Assembly: GCF_000613305.1 (NCBI RefSeq)
Contig: NZ_BAIO01000055.1
Span: forward strand, 1 to 10,005
Direction of reading: 5' to 3'
DNA from: Komagataeibacter kakiaceti JCM 25156
Lineage (GTDB): Bacteria > Pseudomonadota > Alphaproteobacteria > Acetobacterales > Acetobacteraceae
DNA: 10,005 nucleotides
In this document: piece by piece, positions 6,496 to 10,005 of the stretch
Layout: every line of letters starts with the position of its first letter
How positions within the stretch are numbered: the first letter of the stretch is position 1
Notes under the pieces: generated by a model
Databases searched by the model: none
Seen by the model: only the letters and a program-made list of their open reading frames with translations
What the model was told of the DNA's origin: nothing
Made by a program: the position numbers and the translations under genes

Positions 6496-7505
6496 AACAG
6501 TATGAGGACGCGACCACTCCGCCCGAAACACCCAGGATGACGGATGCCAAACGCGCGGGCCGGGAATTGGGGATGACCGCGGATGTCAGCCTCGAACTGC
6601 TGGAACAGGCTACCGATGGCATCGTGGTCATCAATGAGCGTAACGAGGTGGTCTTCTTCAATCCGGCGGCGGAGAAGCTGTGGGGCTATACCGAAAGCGA
6701 AGTGCTGGGCACCAATGTCAACCGCCTTGTGCCCTCGGTCTATCGTCATGAGCATGACAGCTATATCGACAGGAACCGCGAGACAGGCCGGGACCGGATT
6801 GTCGGCACCTCGCGTGAGGTGACGTTCGAGAACAAGACCGGAGACCACATTTCGGGCGAGATGTCGATTTCGAGCGCCGTGCTGGGGCCGGACAGGAAAC
6901 GCTACTACATGGCCATCATGAAGGGCGTGACCGAGGAGAGCCATCGCCGCAAGCTGCACGACCTGCAGAACACGGTGTTCGAAGCCATTTCGAACGATAT
7001 GGGGATCCCGGACGTGGCCGATCTGGTCTGCCGGGAGGTGGAAAGCTTCGTGCCCAACACGGTGGCGGTCATCATCCTGCTGGGCGACAACAACCGCCTG
7101 CGCATCATGTCCGGTCCGGGCCTGCCGCGCCATTACGCCACGGCGCTCGAAAACGTGGTGCTGAGCGAGGACGACCTCGCCACCATCTCCCGCGATCCCC
7201 TGGCGGTGGGGCGCATCGTGTGGGACAGCTACAGTTCGCTGGGCATTTCGCTGGGGCTGCATAATTGCTGGGCTTCGGCCATCAAGTCGCGCAATGGCCG
7301 GATATCCGGCATTTTCGCCCTCTATTCCCGCAACCAGTACCAGTTGAGCGACTGGCCACAGAAGATCGTGAGCGGCTCCGTCTCGTTCTGCGGCGTGGTG
7401 ATCGAGAATTATGAGGCGCAGCAGCATATCTCGCAGCTTGCGAACTATGATTCGCTGACCGGGTTCCTCAACCGTTCCGCCGTCCACAAGGTCATCAGTC
7501 GATGA
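6492..7505 (+). CDS. PAS-GAF sensor part of a DosP/PDEA-like cyclic-di-GMP phosphodiesterase (5' part of split gene)
   Basis: This ORF of 337 residues starts at an ATG overlapping the upstream stop (ATGA). The PAS domain, about 32-148, closely resembles the heme PAS of E. coli DosP: INERNEVVFFNPAAEKLWGY, then PSVYRHEHDSYIDRNRE and TSRE. His88 aligns with the DosP heme-binding histidine and Arg108 with its O2-binding arginine, while the distal methionine is Thr106. A GAF-like region follows at about 158-305 (VADLVCREVESFVPNTVAVIILL...GRISGIFALYS). The frame ends 22 residues into the GGDEF domain (YDSLTGFLNRSAVHKVISR), where a TGA at 7503-7505 interrupts it. The domain continues exactly in the next frame, so this is one gene split by a one-base loss, not two complete proteins. 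The order matches PDEA of cellulose-making acetic acid bacteria, which is family knowledge from memory. Confidence 0.85.
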   Translation: MKQYEDATTPPETPRMTDAKRAGRELGMTADVSLELLEQATDGIVVINERNEVVFFNPAAEKLWGYTESEVLGTNVNRLVPSVYRHEHDSYIDRNRETGRDRIVGTSREVTFENKTGDHISGEMSISSAVLGPDRKRYYMAIMKGVTEESHRRKLHDLQNTVFEAISNDMGIPDVADLVCREVESFVPNTVAVIILLGDNNRLRIMSGPGLPRHYATALENVVLSEDDLATISRDPLAVGRIVWDSYSSLGISLGLHNCWASAIKSRNGRISGIFALYSRNQYQLSDWPQKIVSGSVSFCGVVIENYEAQQHISQLANYDSLTGFLNRSAVHKVISR

Positions 7506-8743
7506 TCGACCTGCCGGGGGACAATAATTTCGCGATCTTCATGGTCGATATCGACCGCTTCCGCGATATCAACGACACACTGGGCCACATGAATGGCGAT
7601 GCCTTCCTCAAGGCCATTGCCCAGCGGCTCAAGACCCTGTCGCGTTCCAATTACATTCTCAGCCGGTCGGGGGCGGACGAATTCGTCATCGTGCTGCCCG
7701 ACACCAATGAGGCGCGCGCCGTGATCTTCGCGGATCGGCTGATAAAGGGCATGCAGGAACCGGTCGAGATCGCGGGGAACCTGCTGGTCGTGTCGCTGGG
7801 TATCGGGATCAGCATCTTCCCTGAAAACGGTCCCGACGGGCAGTCCCTGCTCAGTCATGCCGAAAGTGCGATGCGCCGGTGCAAGAAGGCGGGGCGCGGG
7901 GGGTACTGCGTATCCAGCACGGCGGATAACCGCGCGGCGGAAGACCGGCTTCTGCTGGGGTCGGCCCTGCGCGATTCGCTGGCGCGGGGGCTTTTGAACC
8001 TGCATTACCAGCCGCAGGTCGATATCCGCACCAACAGGCTGTACGGGGCGGAGGCCCTGTCGCGGTGGAACCATCCGACACTGGGCAATATCTATCCCTC
8101 CCGCTTCATCGCCGTGGCGGAGGATACCGGGCAGATCGAGACCATCGGCGCATGGTCGCTGGAGGAGGCGGTCAGCCAGATCGTCCGGTGGGACAAGGAA
8201 GGGCTGTATGTGCCCGCCGTGTCGGTCAACCTGTCGGCGGTCCATTTCTGCAACCGGGACCTGCCGGCCCTGATCGAGCGTATCCTGCGCGAACATGATG
8301 TCGAGCCAAAGCGCCTGACCGTTGAAATAACGGAAAGCGTCATGATGGGCGAGAACGAGGAAACGATGAAGGGGCTGGCCGCGATCCGTAGTCTGGGTGT
8401 CGGCCTGTCGATGGATGATTTCGGCACGGGGTATTCATCGCTGTCCCGCCTCACGCGCCTGCCGCTGACCGAGATCAAGATTGATCGCAGCTTCATCATG
8501 AATCTGGAGCAGGACGCCAATGCGCAGGCGGTGACCACCGCCGTTATCGGCATTGGCAACCGGCTGAACATGACGGTCGTGACCGAGGGGGTCGAGACCG
8601 AGCAGCAACTCAAGCTGCTTCAGGATCTGCATTGTGACGTGGCGCAGGGCTATCTGTTCGCCCGGCCGATGACCCCGCAGGACATGCTGGCCTGGGCGCG
8701 CCAGCCGCACCCCTGGAGTCCTGACCCGCTGCTCGCGCCCTGA
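7502..8743 (+). CDS. GGDEF-EAL catalytic part of the same phosphodiesterase (3' part of split gene)
   Basis: The ORF has 413 residues from the ATG at 7502, which overlaps the stop of the sensor part (ATGA). It begins inside the GGDEF domain (FAIFMVDIDRFRDINDTLGHMNGD). The signature is RSGADEF, so GGDEF reads GADEF (57-61) and cyclase activity is doubtful; such domains often act as GTP-sensing regulators. The EAL domain (about 150-400) is intact: EAL 184-186, SVNLSA at 241-246, EITES, DDFGTGYSS from Asp305/Asp306, KIDRSF, and EGVET from Glu362. The expected reaction is hydrolysis of cyclic-di-GMP to pGpG in the cytoplasm. Joined to the upstream part the protein would have about 750 residues. 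With ATGA overlap, termination-reinitiation could make two chains, but a cut inside a domain argues that the frameshift is an error or a lesion. No terminator with a clear U-run follows directly. Confidence 0.88.
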   Translation: MIDLPGDNNFAIFMVDIDRFRDINDTLGHMNGDAFLKAIAQRLKTLSRSNYILSRSGADEFVIVLPDTNEARAVIFADRLIKGMQEPVEIAGNLLVVSLGIGISIFPENGPDGQSLLSHAESAMRRCKKAGRGGYCVSSTADNRAAEDRLLLGSALRDSLARGLLNLHYQPQVDIRTNRLYGAEALSRWNHPTLGNIYPSRFIAVAEDTGQIETIGAWSLEEAVSQIVRWDKEGLYVPAVSVNLSAVHFCNRDLPALIERILREHDVEPKRLTVEITESVMMGENEETMKGLAAIRSLGVGLSMDDFGTGYSSLSRLTRLPLTEIKIDRSFIMNLEQDANAQAVTTAVIGIGNRLNMTVVTEGVETEQQLKLLQDLHCDVAQGYLFARPMTPQDMLAWARQPHPWSPDPLLAP

Positions 8744-8979
8744 GCGTAAGGGACTGCCCCAGCCGTTTTTTCATAAAGGCGGCGTTCCCTGAAGCTTTCC
8801 GCAGAAAGCCCCACCACAAACCGTTCATGATTTCCGGAGTGGTTTGCATGGCAGGGGGCGCATGCCCTACATCGGGGGAAAGACGTGTGGGGCGCGGTTC
8901 CGGCCCGGCACGACATTTCTTGCCCCTGCCTGTTCCCGTCATGTGACGGTGGGCGGGCGTATGGCCACAGGATAGTCCC
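8744..8979. other. Non-coding gap with hairpins and a repeat-like segment
   Basis: No gene is seen in these 236 bases. The stretch from about 8761 to 8830 holds a T-run, AAAGGCGGCG and a hairpin GCTTTC (8794-8799)/GAAAGC (8804-8809). From memory it looks like a decayed copy of an intergenic repeat common in Komagataeibacter-type genomes. A second inverted repeat, CCGTCA-tg-TGACGG (8936-8949), lies 30 bases before the pyrC start and could be an operator. GCCG at 8762-8765, a six-T run and CGGC near 8779-8782 might form an imperfect terminator for the upstream gene. Confidence 0.4.
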
Positions 8980-10005
8980 ATGACCTTACCCGTTTTTGAT
9001 CTTTGTCTGAAAAATGGCAGTGTTGTCCTGCCCGACGCCACGGTCGTAACCGATGTATATGTGCGCGACGGGCGTATCGCCCGCATTGGCGGGCAGGGTG
9101 ATGCAGGCAGGGTCATTGACTGTACCGGCCTGACCGTCCTGCCCGGTGTGATCGACACGCAGGTCCATTTCCGTGAGCCGGGCCTGACCGGGGCGGAGGA
9201 TCTGGCCACCGGCAGCATGGCCGCCGTCATGGGGGGCGTGACCGCCGTGTTCGAGATGCCCAATACCCGCCCCGCCACCGATTGCCCGGAAGCCGTGCTG
9301 GACAAGCTGGAGCGCGCGCGCGGGCGCATGTGGTGCGACCACGCCTTTTACGTCGGCGCGACAACGGATAACGCCGACCGGTGCGGTGAGCTGGAAATGC
9401 TGCCGGGTACGGCGGGGATCAAGATTTTCATGGGGTCATCCACCGGCAGCCTGCTGGTGTCGGACGATTCGATGCTGGAGCGCGTGCTGCGCTCCGGCCG
9501 CCGTCGTGTCGCCATCCATGCCGAGGATGAGACCCGGCTGCAGGAGCGCCTGTCCGAACGGCGGGCGGATGATCCGTCCAGCCATCCCGTATGGCGCGAT
9601 GACGAGACGGCCCTGCGCGCCACGCGGCGTATCGTGCATCTGGCGCGCCGTACGGGGCGGCGCATCCATGTGCTGCATGTCACCACCCCGGCGGAAATGG
9701 AATTCCTTGCGGCGCATAAGGACATTGCCAGTTGCGAGGTCACGCCCCAGCACCTGACGCTGGCGGGGGAGGAAGCCTATGCCGGGCTTGGCACGCTGGC
9801 GCAGATGAACCCGCCCATCCGTGGCCGCGCATGGCGGGACGGGCTGTGGTACTGGATGGGGCAGGGTGTGCCCGACATTATCGGTTCCGACCACGCGCCC
9901 CATACGCTGGAGGCCAAGCAGCGCGCCTATCCCGCCTCGCCCGTCCGGCATGCCGGGCGTGCAGACGCTTCTGCCGCTGATGCTCGACACGTGGCCCAGG
10001 GGCGG
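8980..10005 (+). CDS. pyrC: Dihydroorotase, incomplete at the right edge
   Basis: The ATG at 8980 has AGGA 7 bases upstream. The product is a cyclic amidohydrolase that interconverts carbamoyl-aspartate and dihydroorotate in pyrimidine synthesis. Seen in order are PGVIDTQVHFREPG (about 55-68), MGGVTAVFEMPNT, Lys148 in GIKIFMGSSTG, His180 in AIHAED, His233 in VLHVTT, TPQHLTL, and Asp304 in GSDHAPHTL. The usual first histidine of the D-x-H-x-H metal motif is Gln61, which I believe is common in the alphaproteobacterial form. After Pro321 the frame is wrong for about 15 codons: an extra G at 9943 hides SGMPGVQTLLPLMLD, and a missing C near 9988 restores the frame as HVAQGR. The two indels compensate, so the frame stays open to the edge. 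The gene is probably intact in the organism; about a quarter of the usual length lies outside the window. Neither pyrB nor another pyrimidine gene is adjacent here. Confidence 0.9.
   Translation, partial: MTLPVFDLCLKNGSVVLPDATVVTDVYVRDGRIARIGGQGDAGRVIDCTGLTVLPGVIDTQVHFREPGLTGAEDLATGSMAAVMGGVTAVFEMPNTRPATDCPEAVLDKLERARGRMWCDHAFYVGATTDNADRCGELEMLPGTAGIKIFMGSSTGSLLVSDDSMLERVLRSGRRRVAIHAEDETRLQERLSERRADDPSSHPVWRDDETALRATRRIVHLARRTGRRIHVLHVTTPAEMEFLAAHKDIASCEVTPQHLTLAGEEAYAGLGTLAQMNPPIRGRAWRDGLWYWMGQGVPDIIGSDHAPHTLEAKQRAYPASPVRHAGRADASAADARHVAQGR

Noticed and set aside
6456..7487. Minus-strand open frame of 343 residues opposite the PAS-GAF gene
   Set aside because: Antisense shadow of a clear PAS/GAF coding region; its His/Gln/Arg-rich translation is typical of a shadow.
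7490..7510. Programmed ribosomal frameshift at the phosphodiesterase break
   Set aside because: No slippery heptamer or obvious downstream pseudoknot is visible; a missing base or reinitiation at ATGA explains it more simply.
8610..9329. Minus-strand open frame of 239 residues over the gap and pyrC start
   Set aside because: It overlaps the dihydroorotase 5' end and the end of the EAL gene; composition rich in Arg/Ser/Pro without motifs.

Overview
The window is GC-rich alphaproteobacterial DNA and most likely comes from an acetic acid bacterium (Acetobacteraceae, Komagataeibacter/Gluconacetobacter type). This is an inference from protein similarity recalled from memory: the dihydroorotase, the ClpP-like protein, the 'WYH...GQQRPPPPG' lipoprotein, and a cyclic-di-GMP enzyme resembling PDEA of cellulose-producing acetic acid bacteria. 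No rRNA, tRNA, CRISPR array, insertion sequence or replication origin was found.

Layout. (1) 1-429, minus strand: N-terminal part of a small proline-rich lipoprotein gene that runs off the left edge and is broken by a one-base frameshift near 259. (2) 635-1309, plus: ClpP-like serine protease with an intact Ser-His-Asp triad, followed by a hairpin terminator. (3) 1521-2525, plus: ferritin-like di-iron protein. It converges on (4) 2572-3090, minus, an unrecognised 172-residue protein, with a 12-bp-stem hairpin between them. (5) A non-coding divergent region, then 3420-3977, plus: a cytochrome b561-type membrane protein. (6) 3978-4370: an AT-rich non-coding stretch containing a perfect 24-bp palindrome. 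(7) 4371-8743, plus: a two-gene cyclic-di-GMP module. The first gene is MHYT-GGDEF-EAL and the second is PAS-GAF-GGDEF-EAL, and they overlap by an ATGA. (8) 8744-8979: non-coding. (9) 8980 to the right edge, plus: dihydroorotase (pyrC), incomplete.

The cyclic-di-GMP pair is the most interesting part. The first protein keeps a canonical GGDEF site but has lost key residues of its EAL site. The second has a degenerate GADEF but an intact EAL site, and its PAS domain resembles the heme PAS of E. coli DosP. This suggests a coupled synthase/phosphodiesterase pair driven by a membrane MHYT sensor and a soluble gas or redox sensor. In the expected host, cyclic-di-GMP activates cellulose synthase, so this pair would be expected to tune that pool; that is an inference from the family.

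Caution: at least five reading-frame breaks occur in 10 kb: near 259, 4554 and 7502, plus a compensating pair at about 9943 and 9988. That density looks like base-level assembly error, or alternatively real decay. It affects how the lipoprotein, both cyclic-di-GMP genes and the dihydroorotase should be read.
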